Shown piece after piece: positions 24,460-37,621 of a DNA stretch of 64,000 nucleotides. The DNA lies in contig CM071591.1 of the NCBI GenBank assembly GCA_036429605.1, positions 620,001-684,000 on the forward strand, in the 5' to 3' direction. Position 1 is the first letter of the stretch; each line of letters opens with the position of its first letter. The notes below the pieces were generated by a model. The model had not been told where the DNA came from. It worked only from the letters and a program-made list of their open reading frames with translations, and did not search any database. The DNA comes from Cladobotryum mycophilum. Taxonomy: Eukaryota > Ascomycota > Sordariomycetes > Hypocreales > Hypocreaceae. Both the position numbers and the translations under genes were made by a program.

Positions 24460-25754
24460 TTAAAAGTTTTGAGAAATACCAGCGCTTTGCTGGGGGAAAT
24501 GCGCGGGGTTCTCAATTCGCGTGTTACGGCGCGCCGGGTTATCACGGATGACAGGAGGAGCAGGAGTGTCACCAGTCAGCTCGCTGTATCCGTTTCCGTT
24601 GTAGGGATTCTGGCCATATTGATCATAGTAAGGAGTGTTACCGCCGTAGCCTGCACCACCATCGGAACCCTCTGATCTACCAGCAGCGCTATAAGATGAA
24701 GATGCATTCGAGGGTCCGCGCCTAACATCACCACGGTTGTTGGCAGCAGATGGGCCCATGGCGCCGAGTATTTCACCTTCGGGAGAGTGAGAGCCGTCCA
24801 AAAGAACATCCCCAGATCGTGCCTCAGACAGGTTGCCTCGTGGAGAGGGAGCGTCCGAATAAGGATTGGTAACACCGCCAGACATGGTGGTAGAAGCCTT
24901 GCGACCAGACGAGCCAGCGACGGTGTTTCCCCAACCTCGGTAGCCAGCAGATCCTTCGTGGCTCATTTCATAGGAATCGGGAGCCAGACCGACGGCCGGG
25001 ATCGTCGGGTCGGCATTGGGATTGTAAGCATAATCCTCGACTTCCTTTCGTCGCTCTGCCTCGGCGGCTCGGCGCGCTCTGCTCTTCTTCCAGAAAAAGA
25101 CGGCAAGAATAGCCAGAATAGCAATGGCAGCAATAGGCACAACAACGCCAATAGCAACCTTGGACTTTTGATCAAGGCCACCGCTTGTTCCCTTCTTTCC
25201 CGAAGGATCAATAGGAGTGCCAGTGGGCTTTGCCGAGGATGAGGTGCCCACGGGTGAGTTTGAGTGTTTTGTTGTAGTGGCAGTAACAATAACAACCGCT
25301 GTAGATGTATCGGTAGGCGTTACGATTATTACCGTGGTGGGAGAAGAGACGCTTTCTGGGGGTGGCTCCGGTGTGCTTGTTGGCGTTTCGCTTGTAGGGG
25401 GAGGCGGAGGTGGAGACGAGGTTGTAGGGGGGCGTCGATGAGGTAGAAGGCGGCGGAGGAGGTGGGGAGGAGGTTGACGAAGGAGAAGAGGTCGTGGGCG
25501 GAGGGGGGTGGTTTTGGTGACGAGGTCGTAGGTGGAGGAGGCGGCGGGCTGCTCGGAGGAGGAGAAGACGTGGTGGGAGGAGTTGGTGAAGCAGGAGGAG
25601 GAGACGAAGTTTCCTGCGCCGCCGGTGGTGGTGATGTCTCCTGTGCCGCTTTGTCCGACACAGGCGGACTCTGCTGAGCCGTCACGTTGCTAGACATTGT
25701 GAAGGCAGCGAGAATGAGTCTCGGTGGTTCGGGTTGCCTAGGGTTGGGAGCCAT
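24460..25754 (-). CDS. Proline-rich single-pass membrane protein (wall-stress-sensor-like layout)
   Basis: About 430 aa. The N-terminus starts near MAPNPRQPEPP, with a short hydrophobic stretch (LILAAFTM) that might be a weak signal peptide. A Pro/Ser/Thr-rich ectodomain with repeats such as PPPTTSSP follows, then a Thr/Val-rich segment and one transmembrane helix (about 196-222, VAIGVVVPIAAIAILAILAV), then FFWKKSRARR as a positive stop-transfer. The cytosolic tail is Gly/Ser/Asn/Tyr-rich, ending in ISQNF. This order resembles fungal wall-stress sensors or mucin-like proteins, but no Cys-rich WSC domain is present. The frame changes twice inside the repeats, at G6 25503-25508 and G6 25427-25432 (plus strand); here one base fewer at each would keep the PTTSSP pattern. 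The start codon is uncertain. Function unknown. Confidence 0.65.
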
Positions 25755-26336
25755 GTTAGCATAAGCCCGCAGGCGCGCTTTAATCACTTTGGTGATGCGT
25801 GACAAGGTGCGAAGAAAAAGGAAGTAGAAAACAAGGCGGAGGGATATGAAGCTATCATGGACAGTGACAAATTGCCATGATTAGAAGTAAACAATGACAT
25901 GCGAGCAAAGAAGCAAGCTTGGGCAGTGCTGCATTTGCAGCAGCGCTTCCCGGCGCAGGCACAGCACGGCACAGCATTGAATCAACCAGTCAGTCTCCTC
26001 CCTCTCCCCACGACAACGCCAAGCTTGGGGACGCACGACAGGCGGCGGGAGACGAGACGAGACGAAAATAGGCGCATGCAGAGTGAAAGGAAGCGAAGCG
26101 AGGGCAGATCAGCAATCGCAAAACGTACCTTGAAGAACCGCAGTCGGAGGGATACGAATGTGAGAAGAGCGCAAAGAGAGCGAATCAATGCGAGGCCGAG
26201 CCTGACGCTTCCTCTTTTTTTTTGTTTAATACGAAGACGGACGGTTGGATTAGAAGAGGAGAAAAATGCTTCGCAAGAAAGAAAAAAGAATGGAGGTTGT
26301 GTTGGTAGAGTTAGACTGCCAGCGAGCGCAGACAGC

Positions 26337-26373
<37 letters not shown>

Positions 26374-29300
26374 CGGCGCTTCCTGTAAGCGGGCCCAGGC
26401 TGTGCGGTTCTTCTGGTTTCAGCGGCGGAACCGGGGTCGAATAGCGAGTGGGCCGCTGGAGGAATGTCGTAACAGTGGATAATAAACAATGGACGGATAC
26501 GATGCAGGTCAGGTTTGGTTGTCTTGGAAAGACAAGGGCCTCTTTCTTTTTTTTTTGCCGCTGCACGGGATAATGTGATGTGATGCGATGTGATGGTATT
26601 AGCAGTATTAATTAGTAGGGATGCGTTGCCTGGAGTAATGCACTGCCGCAAGCCGTTTATAGGTGCAACAGTTGCAAGTATAAGCTTCTCCAGTGCTTCT
26701 TCTTTTCCTCTTTCTCCAAACGGTAGTGCGACAGGGGGAGGGGGAGATCTCTCTCACTACACAGGTATGAATCACGAACCAAACAAGAGGGAAGGAGAGG
26801 AGAAAAAAGAAATGAAATTGAGTCCAACTAGCAAACAAGTTACTCTAGAAGTTTAATTTCCCTTCCAGTGTGTTGGAAAGTGGAGGTGTGAGACACGGTG
26901 CATACACATATGCAGCCTGTACTGTATGTGACACCGTCGTTGCTCACTGCTTCTTCTTCTTCTTCTTTGCTGACCACTGGCACTGGCACTGCTCTGAACC
27001 ACGCCCTGGGATGGATGGCTTCTTGCAATTGTTGGTGAATTGCCCCAACAGGGGAAAGCTACAAGTACAAGAAAACAGTGCGCGCTCACTGTGCGCGTTG
27101 TCCTGAATAAGGGTAGCTCTGTACCACTACACAACCCCAAAAAGCATGTGCCTCTGGTGCCCATGTCAATCAAACAAAGCCGCCTGCAACGTTTCCCTCC
27201 TCCTTCCAAGGGGAAGCTTTGTACATGTATACTCGACAATCATCTCCCCCTCCATTTCGGCAATCCAATTTTTAAAAGTAACTAATGTACCCTTTCTATA
27301 GCCTGCAGCCACCAAAAAAAAAATTTGGTAAAAAAAAAAAGTGTGTGGGACGACCAATCCTGGAGAGAGAGAAATGAGGGGGAGCCATTCCCGGTCTGGC
27401 CGAGAGCAAACAACGCACATGCAAGCTTAGCTTCATTCGCCCATTTGGGGCTTAGCGTTGATGAGGCGCGCAGTATTATTGCGTTTCTATTTATGCATCT
27501 TTTTTTCTGTCTCTCATGTTGTTGTTTTTTTGGCTGAGCCTCCTTCATGAGCCACAGCCATGATTCGTTTTGTGCACGTTTAGCTTTGAGCCACAGTGTA
27601 TTATTGGATTGTGCAAAGTTATGCAGAGACAGACAAGATGATCCTCATCAACGACATGGACAGCATTCAACCAACTCAGTCGAACATCGCTACAGCATCA
27701 CATTATCAACTTGATTAAGAAGCAAGCATTGCTAGGTAATTTTCAGGCTTACAAGTAGCCATCATCAAAGACACCACTCAACAAACCAGACACCCAGAAT
27801 GATAAAAGTAGAGTCTTCGCCGGTGCATTCTCAAAAATATACGGAGTACGGATATATCATATATAGACAGCTTGCCACAAGAAGATGAAGATAAAAAAAT
27901 TAAGAGATAAAAATAAAAACAGAATATAAAGTACCTAGTGCTATAAATCTACTTCTTCTTCTTCTTCTTCTGATTTAAACGACATCCATCCACCATCATC
28001 GTCAGCGTGGAGTGCAAGCTTCCATACCCCCCGAGGAGAAACAGAATGACCCGCACCGTTTGACTACCAGCTATTGCCTCATCGACGGCCAAGAGTCGGT
28101 CCTCCAGCCCAGAAAACAGTCGACTGATGAAGATTTTTAAAGACCGCATAGACAAGCCTCTCGATAAGGTCAACCGCTAAAGCGGGACTGCTGACCCCCC
28201 CGACTGATTGAAGTTTATGTGCATCTGATCTGATCTTTTTTTTTCTTCTCGAAAAACTACACCAATTATCTATTCAATACCAAACGGCTTCACTGTTTCT
28301 CTATCACCTTGGTAGGATTCTGATTGGTCCCCTTTTGGGTGGGTTTCGAAGATTGAAAGCGGGCAAGATACGAAGCATGAACCCTTGTTTTAGGCCAAAA
28401 AACCTCGTATAAACTCCATCAGCACCGCCTCGACAAAAAAAAGTGCCAGCAAAATACGAAAAACCCATCCCCCTATTAAATAGCCTATATCTATACAACA
28501 GGACAGCTAACAGACAACAAATTCCCTCACCCTATTAAATAAAAATCCTCTCTCCCCATCCTCACCTCTCTCAAATAAGCATGTGGCATGTAACAATAAG
28601 CAACAAGCAACAAGCCTGACTCAAACAAACATCATGCCCCTCGAGTCGTGTTGGCTAAACCACCGCATCCCAAAAGGCCTCCAACGCCACAACGTAAAAA
28701 AGAAGGGACCTGGATGCCCGAAAATACAGTAACAATCCGAGTACACCGTAATACTGGTTCCCGCACGCCCTTAAAAAGATCGACAGTTTGTACCCGGAGC
28801 GAGTTGGTTCCGAATCTGGCTTGCGGTTCCTACATACCAAGATGGGTTCAATCACGCATTTCACGCATCACACATCCAAGAGATCGGCACGCCATCCGCC
28901 ACTTTGACAGGAATAGAAAGTCCCAATTCGTTCTTGGCAAAGGGTCTTCAATGCCACTATCCTCGAAATAGGGAGTACAACATCATTAATTCTATAAACT
29001 TGGATAAAGGACCACCTTGGCAGATATCACTCTACACCCTCCTTGCTCTAACACGGACAACTAAAAAACAATAGGCAAAATACCGAGGCAAACACGAATG
29101 AGACGGGTGAATACGCATCTGATTGATCTCTTGTTCCTAAGTATGTACAATCTCCCCTCAGACACTCTTAGGACCCTTGGCCGTCACCTGATATTTAAGT
29201 CATATGTGAAGTTCCAATCCTTCTATATGCAAACTTCGCAATCCCAAAAAAGAAAGAGTCCATCGTAAAACCCTAGTTACTCCTGTGAAGTGAAATGAAA

Positions 29301-29432
29301 AAATAAAATAATCAAAACCCCTCGAGCGCTTCGAAAATGCCGCTTATTTTTTGTGGCAAGTCCCATGCAATGCCGGAAACAGAAATGACGACGCTTTGTG
29401 ATTGAAAACGATGCCTCCCGAGACACCTACCT
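25755..29432. other. Gene-poor region, 3.7 kb
   Basis: Separates two minus-strand membrane-protein genes. It must contain the promoter and leader of the upstream gene (Pro-rich membrane protein) and the 3' UTR of the Skg6-like gene. It holds a (GA)n tract at about 26339-26370, several poly-A/T runs (27306-27340), and one TACGGAGTA 9-mer at 27840-27848. No ORF has recognisable coding character. Confidence 0.5.
26339..26370. repeat. (GA)n microsatellite
   Basis: About fifteen GA units, upstream of the proline-rich membrane protein gene. Confidence 0.85.
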
Positions 29433-31815
29433 TTATTGTCGCATACCCCATGAAGGCTTGAGCTGGCTGTCCATCTCTGCCTGTGTGAAGACTGTATCTC
29501 CGGGCAGGCGGCTTACACGGCCAGCTCCACCGCGAATGGCACTAAGCTGCACAGCAGATATGCCACTCTTGTTACTCCTGATACTACCTGAATCGCTTTG
29601 GTTGTCTGAATCCTTGAACTTCTTAGGAGGAGCGAAATCCAGAGCTGTAAATGTTGTCGATTTTCGCAACATGTGACTAAGAAGAGTTAGCAAAATGCAA
29701 CTTGTAAAAATTTTGAATGGGATCAAAAACTTACGGGCTAGGGAGCGCAGGTAGTTCATCAAAGGCGGTAACTAGAGGCGAGGCAACCGGGACCTTGGGT
29801 TGGTATGGTCGTCTCTCTCCAAGAGGACTCTGGCTTCTACCAGCAACATGCTCTCGGATGGAGGTGGGAGGAGCAAAGTCAATGGCACCCATAATGGCAA
29901 ATGAGTCATCCGTCAGTTTTCCAGGCGTGGGCAGTGTGCTCAAAGGGGATGGGGGTGGCAGCTTCTTTTGAGGTGGGCCACGACCCCATCTTCCGGAAGC
30001 TGAGGAGCCTGGTCTGGGGTCAATGGCAGAGCCGGCACGAGGTCGAGTACCTCCTGGGAGGCTCATTCCCGAGACCGAGCCGCGAGGTCCATGGGGACCA
30101 CGAGGGGGCCGCCTGGGGCCGGGCCGTCTCGTGGACGACCAGCGGGTGGTGGTGTCATGGCGCGGCGAGTGACTGGCTGAGCATAGGGCATGATGAAAGT
30201 ATTGGTTTCGGCATCATAGTAAGCAGCGTCTCCAAGATAATTGTCGTCATGATCTTCGTAATAATCAGCAATGCTGGTAGGTTGCTGAGGCGGTTGGGGT
30301 TTTTTATCTGGCTGATTTTGGGTTGGCAAAGGCGGAGGGGCCTCCTTTGATTCATCAAAGTATTCCTTATAGAATGATCGAATGCGATTAGCCCGGAACT
30401 CGGGATCATCCGATTCAGTCACCTCGTTAGGAGGCAACGGTCGGAATCCCACCGAGAGCCTCTTGCCGCCTGGCTGAGGAACCTTGAGACCGCGAGGCTT
30501 AAGAGGGCCATTTGGAGGTGGGGGAGGTCTTCTCGGTGCACGGCCGCGCTCATTTCCAGGGTGTTGTTCATGGTGTCTAGGGGGCGGCTTGTTTGAGGGT
30601 TGATTTCCAAGGTGGTCGTACAGAGGTCCATTTTCCAATTCATGCGGGAGAGCACCGGGAGCCAAAATGCTTGGGATATCCAAATCAAAACCATCCTGGT
30701 CATCTGAATGGCCATGTGCGGCAGGGGCATCGTTATGAGGTCGACCTGGGCGTAGCGGGTCAGGTATAGGGCTGCGGGCGCCGTCGGGGCGGTTTCTAGA
30801 AGCTACAGGAGGTGGTGCTGGGATGTCCGGCATCTCAAACTCATCCGCATTGAATCTGCCACCGCCAGGAGCGACGGTTTCAATCTCTGGAACAATGGGT
30901 TGAACGGGCAGATTAGAATCATGAATCTCTGCTTCGTTGGGTAGCCGGTGTGTTGGCTTCGGTGTTGTAGGGCTGGCGAAGGGATCCTCCCTCTCCTCGG
31001 GTGTACCGGGAGTGCGAGGCGTATGAGGCGTACGAGGAGTGTGCGCAGATGTCGGCGATCGGGGCATTGAACCATTGCGAGCTGGCATCTTTAAAGGCTC
31101 CAGATTCTTGCCTGTCTTGTTGGATTTGTTGCGTCCGCTGTAGGGCGATCCATCTCTGGGGTTGAATGAACGAACGGATCCAGCCTCGCTGCCGGTGTAC
31201 TGGGCAATGTGTCGGTAGGGGTCCTGCTCGCTATGGAGTGTTCGGGCAAGCGAGTGAATCGACTCGTGTGATCCATGAGCTCCAGGAGGAAGAAGATATG
31301 GTGAAGAGAGGTTCATATCCATAGAAAGCTGAGCACCCTTGTGCGCGCCCTTTTCTCCACCGCCGAACATCAGACTCCTTCGTACCCTCTTTCCCGCGCC
31401 CTCGTCCAAGCCAAAATCCAGTCCCTGGTTGGGGTCGTGAGCATCCTCCAGTGCTTCTCGGCGAACATTTCTGCGGTGAAGGATAAGTAAAACGATGATG
31501 GCTGCGACAACAGGAATCCTAGTGTGTGTGTTAATAAACTGCTTCCAAAATCCGCCCAATCGAAGCTGGATTAGATGAGGCTGTCACGTACACAATTCCC
31601 AAAACGATGGGCAAGGTCATGGCGGAGGAGCCTACTGGCTTCTCGCAGGTATTGCTAGCCGCAGACGCTTTACAGTCTTCTCTGCGCTGCAGAGTAGCTG
31701 AGGACTCGACATCTCGCCGGACGTTGATACGGGACCCCATTGTGTAGACCTCTCCTTCGGGTATGCTGAACTCCGTCGCAACGGAGCTCGACGCTCTAGG
31801 TTGCACAAAACTCAT
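29433..31815 (-). CDS. Skg6/Axl2-like single-pass membrane protein (one apparent frameshift)
   Basis: Exons 31815..31592, 31518..29735 and 29676..29433, about 750 aa once the frame is bridged. A short N-terminal region without a clear signal peptide leads to one transmembrane helix (about 64-88, IVLGIVIPVVAAIIVLLIL) followed by HRRNVRREA and DPNQGLDFGLDE, typical of the Skg6-type transmembrane module of fungal polarity proteins. The long cytosolic part is Pro-rich with TP-repeats, SH3-ligand-like PPPPP runs, and conserved blocks such as RANRIRSFYKEYFDES, YLGDAAYYDAETNTFIMPYA and SIRSNKSGISAVQ. The frame breaks at the G5 run 30104-30108 (plus strand); one extra base joins MTPPPAGRP to the downstream MSLPGGTRP frame. 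A role at sites of polarised growth or septation is inferred from the family. Confidence 0.75.
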
Positions 31816-34800
31816 AGTTCCCGCTTTCTTTTTCTCTCTCCTACTACTACAACTTCTTCTTCCCTTTGCGTGTTCTTCCTAACAGTATGGTTGAAAAAAG
31901 ACCAAAATGATGGGCGACGATTACTGATTAAGATTGAAGTGATGTGTTGATCGCCATTAAATGATATTGCGTTATTGAATCAACCGCAGAAGCTTATCGT
32001 AAGTATGATCACTCGTAAATGGGGAGATCAGTCGGTTCGATCGACGTTCGTCCGGAGGAAGGTGGAGGAAGGAAACAAGCAACCAAGCTGCAAACCGGTA
32101 TAAACCAAACCAGGCGGGCAATAATAAAGAATGGACTTGCTGCGGAACTTTTTGCTATGGTTGCAGAACCAGACAGATAGACAGACAACGATAAGAAAAG
32201 AGTGACTGCGAGTTTGAACAACTCTGAATAGCAGAAAAAAGAGTGACTAGCCCGCTGGCAGGCGGTTTGCAGGAACAAAAAACGATGTGGTGGTGGTCGA
32301 CAGATGAAGCTGGCGATGGGAAAGAAGAGGAAGAGGAGAAAGGGAGTGGGAAATGGAGGTCTGGGTTCAGTGTGTGGATGCGTGGATACCATCCCCGGTC
32401 CAGCGAGAACCTCTGCTACTACTAGGTACTAGCTCTAGGGGGAGGTAGGGAGGGAGAGAGAGCGAGCCCAGAGAAGTCGGGTGGGCTGGGGCCTGTCTGG
32501 GGGCAGTGCAGAGGCCTGTTGTCAGTGGGACGGGTGCCCTGAATTGATGCAAATTATGCAGACCAACGGCTAGAAACCATGCTGAGGAAGATGCAAACTG
32601 CTGTACGGAACAATGTACTCGGTACTACTAGCAGCCCAGTACATACATCCAATACATACAGACACCCTACACCGAACCCAGCAGGTTTGGACCACCACCC
32701 CCTTGTTCTTCTGGTTGGAGCGAATGAGACAGCGCAAGTTGCAGGAGGTCCCTGTCAAGGACCTTTGATGGATGGCCTTTCAGGGGGTCAGACAAGGACC
32801 GAGGGAGTTTAATTTGGGACAAACCGCTAGTCTCTGCACAGAATTTGCCGAGAGGAAAAACAGAGGACAGACAGTCAGAGGACGAGAGAGAGGATGTGAT
32901 GTGCACGGATTTTGCACTTTTATCCCATCTTACCATCAAGCTATGCCTGAATACCTTTTTTTCGGGGGGCGCATGACGGGCTTTTCCATGAGCTTTCAAT
33001 TTTGCAATTGGATCCGTTGATGAACCGTCTCTCCAATCGGCGTCCAAACTGGCATCGCAAGTGTGCGAAAGTTGGCATCGGCGCAACGTCGCGCAGCGCC
33101 AAGGCAAGGGTCAAATGCAGGTACCAGACGCCTCTGGCCGCGCCTGTACCCACAGCGCTAATCCCACTAAAGCAGCCGGGCCATTCTTCCGCACAGTTTA
33201 CCGCCCCCACTGGGAAACAAAGGAGAGACTGGAGACTTGTGGTTGTGAAGCACTGTCAGGCGAACTCTCAGGCACTGTCAAAGGCGCTGATGCGGGGGAG
33301 GGAGGGTGGGAAGTCCGTGTGGAGACAACGCAGGTAATACTGTGTTTCGAGGCAAACTTGCTGCCCCCTGACGCTAGTCCCAGTTTCGACTAACACGTCC
33401 TCTCGGCCAGAGTGACTTGATTGGGAGCCAGCCATCCATGGATTGCACCGAATGACATGGACATGGACAGCGTCAGCCATGGAGGAAGCCGTTCAAGTAT
33501 CCAATAGGGCGCATGTTTTGATGTTTTTACCCCCCTTGCTTCTTTTCCTGTCGAAATATTTGTGCTACTGACGAGGTGTGATAGGGTGGCTCGGGTGGTT
33601 TGAGTCAAAGAGGGGGAGGGAGGGGAGGGGAGGCTACCTGAATCTCTTTCGGTATCGTGATGGTGACATTTAGTGTCATTGAATTTTAATGACCACCGCA
33701 TGTTGCTTCGTCCAGCGTATCAAGTAGACCGTCATTCAATTACATCCCATAGTAGTACTTGTACGTAGTAGCAACTTCAGGTTGGATCTAACAACACCTT
33801 AATCGCGGTGCAAACAAGTAACCTACAGACTAGCCCTGGAGACTTTGCCTGAAATTGATTACGTTGTCTCTCAGCACGTGCAGTTGGCTAATGTACCTCC
33901 GACGCACTCTTGCACTCTTACATCTGTCATTGTTGGTCGATGCAAGCCACAAAGCCCTTCCGCAATTCTAGGCTCATGCAACAAGACGACGCCATGTCCG
34001 TTGTGCCGTTTGCGGATTATTTTTGCAGAGCGAGATGAAAGATGGAGCTTGTTTAGCACCATCGGCGCTGAATAAGAAGACGTAGGTGGTGTTTTTCACT
34101 CATGTCTGACTGGCATAATTACATGTAGGGTAGGGCATAATTCTGAGCTTGAGCATGGGCATGATATCCCCTCTCTACACATTGTGATGCCTCCACAACG
34201 GCGGAATCCAGCCCCCCTTCCTCCTTGAAAAGGGATAGACTTCCAAGGTTCTTATCTCTCATATCTCTTGTCAAGCAAGGAAGTTGATCGGGGACTGATC
34301 CGCTGTTTCAATCGTGCCGACTCTCCCGTTGCTCCTTTAACAATCACCTTCCATCCATGTGGCTGAGTATTCCAATATTAATACCACTGGTACGTATTGT
34401 CTCTGATTTACCCTGCAACCCCCTTCTTGCCGAACCGTTGCATCTCACCGTCATTGTTGTCGCAGTGATCAACCCAATCCGTCTCTGAAGTTTTAGCAAC
34501 AGTTCGCGTCTCTCCCATGAAAATGGAAATGAAAGAAAATAGAGAATGTTTTAGCCAACAAAGAGAAAAGCAAAGTGGACAAGCCATGATAATGACTGCC
34601 GCCGCCACGCCCCCGTTATAGGGCCGGTAATTGTGCCAGGAATGTCCCTGATGCCACCGGCCATTTTAATTCTGCAGACATGAGGCTATCGAGCAAAAGC
34701 AAGGGATCATTACCTGTAGTTCATGGCACTCCGTACTCCGTACTTGTAACAAGCAAGAGGTATTACCAAGCAATGAGTCTTCTGTTTACTGCTACTTGTA

Positions 34801-35769
34801 CCTACCTAGGCAGTATCTATAGTGCAGGGGTTACCGGATTTCAGACTGTTGCATCCATCCCTTCCTCGCCGACATGGATAAAATCAAGAAACCTGGAAAC
34901 CAGGAATTCAGTAGCGCTGATTTTATAGTGAAGGATTCCACTGTAACCATCGCCTAGAACAACCATGGATCCATCCAGGTCCACTGCACGCGTACATACA
35001 CACATTAGTACTTGTACAGGTAACCTACCTAGTAGGTAAACAGTGGGCAGCCAAAGTCATCCATGTATCCATGCTGGCATTATTCGTGCTTGTATAGCCT
35101 CAACGCAACCATGTGCAACACACCACCAACTTTATTACCTTAATTGTCCGCGATGCGAATATCCGCTCCGATGGTACCATGCGACATCGTTTCACTGGAA
35201 TTTCACATGCTCGAGATTTACTATTTGACATCGCCAATCAATATTCGCGGGTAAAGCAGCCAAGATAGTGCACAGCGCATCTAGCTGTCGCATGCTAAGC
35301 ATGCACGCATGTCCAATATTAGAGCTTCAATGTCGTCCATCTTTATCGGAGGAATCCATTGACGCCTTGCCAGCTGTCGCATTGCGTTTCAGTGGCAGGC
35401 AGCGAGAGATGGCCCCTCATTAACCCAATCAAACCGTCTGCTAGAAAGAAAAAAACAGTTAGGCAGCTCTAGACAATTGTGATTCACAGCAACAACCCAA
35501 TAGTAAGGACACAATGCGATATCAGCTAGTCTTGATGGTTCATTCGTTGGCTTTACTCGCCATGAGCTACTACATCCCAGATGCTTTTTCCATCATGGAT
35601 GGGATTTCTTCACTTGTCATCTTTGTAAAATATCTTCATCACGAAAGTTGGCGGCGGCAACATCCAGAAGATCGCCAAGTTGAATCTGGCACCAGTGTTT
35701 CAGGGTCTGTGATCGACATCTCACAAAACAGCCACTATATCCAAGGAACTATCTGCAGTTGTGTCACCA
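31816..35769. other. Gene-free intergenic region, 4.0 kb
   Basis: Lies between the divergent Skg6-like (-) and RCC1 (+) genes. The ORFs are short and without domain signal. The right part (33.7-35.1 kb) is dotted with TACTTGTA (four copies), one TACTCCGTA at 34734-34742, and TACCTACCTA-type repeats. No transposon ends or RNA genes recognised. Confidence 0.5.
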
Positions 35770-37404
35770 ATGGCCTTGAAGCGTACCAAGGTCACGGGAG
35801 GTGATGGTGATACGACACAAGCCACCAAGAAAGTCCTAACATTGCCCCTTTCTGAAGTACTTGTACGAACAACCAGGGCAACGGCATCTTCAGCCGAGAA
35901 ACAGAAGGCCGTGGTGTCTCAACCTCCCAGTAAGAATGGAAGAGAAGTGACGCAGAGGAATTCCAATGGGAGGAATCCAAAGAAGGCAGCACCCCGGCAA
36001 CAACCGGCACATTCCAAAGCCCCCATCAACAAAGCACCAAGTGACGTCCTCAAAGTCTTCGTCTTCGGCAATGGCGAGTGTGGCGAGCTAGGCCTTGGCC
36101 CCAAGATCCAGGAATCGTCCAAACCTAGGCTGAACCCCTTCCTGGACCCGGATGACGAGAATGCGTTCCACGCGGTGCAGATTGCTTGCGGGGGTATGCA
36201 TACCATTGTACTGACGATTGATAACCAGCTTGTTACATGGGGCGTCAACGACGATGGCGCGCTTGGCAGGGATACTACCTGGGACGGTGGCTTGCGGGAC
36301 ATTGACGATGACGACAGTGACGATGATGAGGGTATGAATCCGCATGAGTCTATTCCTAGTGCTATACCGTCGACGAGTTTTCCTCCTGGGACGACGTTTG
36401 TGCAAGTTGCTGCTGGGGATAGCTGCAGCTTTGGGCTAACTGATAATGGTAATGTTTACGGATGGGGGACATTTATCGTATGTATTCTGTCTAACATGTT
36501 TTTTTGTCTGGTTCACTGACAATGCTACAAATAGCATGATGAAGGCATTAGGCGCTTCCGCTATGATGATAAGAATAATGTCATTGAGAAGCAGCTTACG
36601 CCAATATTGATACCCGGACTGGAAAATATCATACAGATAACCTGCGGCATCAACCATGCCTTGGCCCTGGATACCAAAGGCAGAGTCTGGGCTTGGGGCT
36701 GCGGCCAACACAACCAGCTGGGCCGTCGCCTTTTCGGCCGTCATCAAGATGGCCTCACGCCCCGTATCGTCGAAGTGTGTCGTCATGGGGCAAAGCACAT
36801 TGCCTCGGGGGATGATTATTCCTTTGCGATTGACAAAAATGATACAGTCTATGCATGGGGCACCAACAACTTTGGTCAGGCAGGAGACCCAAAGTCCGCT
36901 GGGACAGATGCTGCCATCCTGCCCTACCCGATGAAAATACCTGGTCTCTGTGGGAAGGGGATCGTCGTCCTCAACGGAGGCTCTCACCACGCCGCTGCTG
37001 TCACTGCGGATGGGGAATGCTTAACCTGGGGTCGCATCGACGGCGGGCAACTTGGTATAGACTTTACAAGCGAACAGCTTAAAGACGACGCCCTCATCCG
37101 CAGGGACGAGAGGGGTAGCCCTCGTATATGTCTTCGCCCCACAACTGTCCCAAACATGAGAAAAGCCATCTTTGTTGGCGTTGGAGCACGGCATACCGTC
37201 ATTATAGATGACGAAGGTGTTGGCTACGCTACAGGCGTGGGGAATGTAGGACAGTTGGGCATAGGGACTGATGATGATGCGGACGTACCTACACGTTTGA
37301 AAGGGTTGGCGATAAGGGCAGTTCATTTGAACTGGGCTGGAGGGGGTGGACAAAATACCATTGTAGCGGGGCCTGCGAATGTTGCGTCTAAAAGGAGTAG
37401 ATGA
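35770..37404 (+). CDS. RCC1: RCC1/PIM1-type Ran guanine nucleotide exchange factor
   Basis: Chromatin-bound exchange factor for Ran/Gsp1 that sets the nuclear Ran-GTP pool for transport and spindle assembly. Exons 35770..36477 and 36535..37404 give 525 aa (fission yeast Pim1 is of similar size). A basic, Lys-rich N-terminal tail (about 1-95) is followed by seven RCC1 blades, seen as repeated VFVFGNGECGELGLG, LVTWGVNDDGALG, VYGWGTF, VWAWGCGQHNQLG, VYAWGTNNFGQ, CLTWGRIDGGQLG and GYATGVGNVGQLG. An acidic insert (DIDDDDSDDDEG, about 178-190) between blades is typical of fungal members. The 57-nt intron follows GTF-I and precedes HDEG. The ATG at 35770 is chosen as the first in frame; an upstream coding exon cannot be excluded. 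Confidence 0.92.
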
Positions 37405-37621
37405 TCTACTGTACTGTTTATATAAGCGTATATTGTCAGATTCATGAGGAGACAACAGGTTTAGAGTCTGTACTTGTTGTCATGATAACAAGACCAGCAG
37501 AGTCACCGAGAAATCGTAGCCTGCTATTGTAAACGAAATATGCCCTGTATACTCGAATTATATCAAGATACCGATTCTATATGCCCTGCATCAAATACAT
37601 CTTTCCATCCCGCATTGTCAT

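Noticed and set aside
25899..26444. 181-codon plus-strand frame
   Set aside because: Arg/Glu-rich translation of GA repeats and promoter DNA; no coding signature.
31816..35769. Transposon remnant in the 4 kb spacer
   Set aside because: No transposase-like frame, terminal repeats or target-site duplication recognised by eye.
35514..35804. 96-codon frame before RCC1
   Set aside because: Hydrophobic start but no family match; it overlaps the RCC1 start in another frame and is probably leader sequence.
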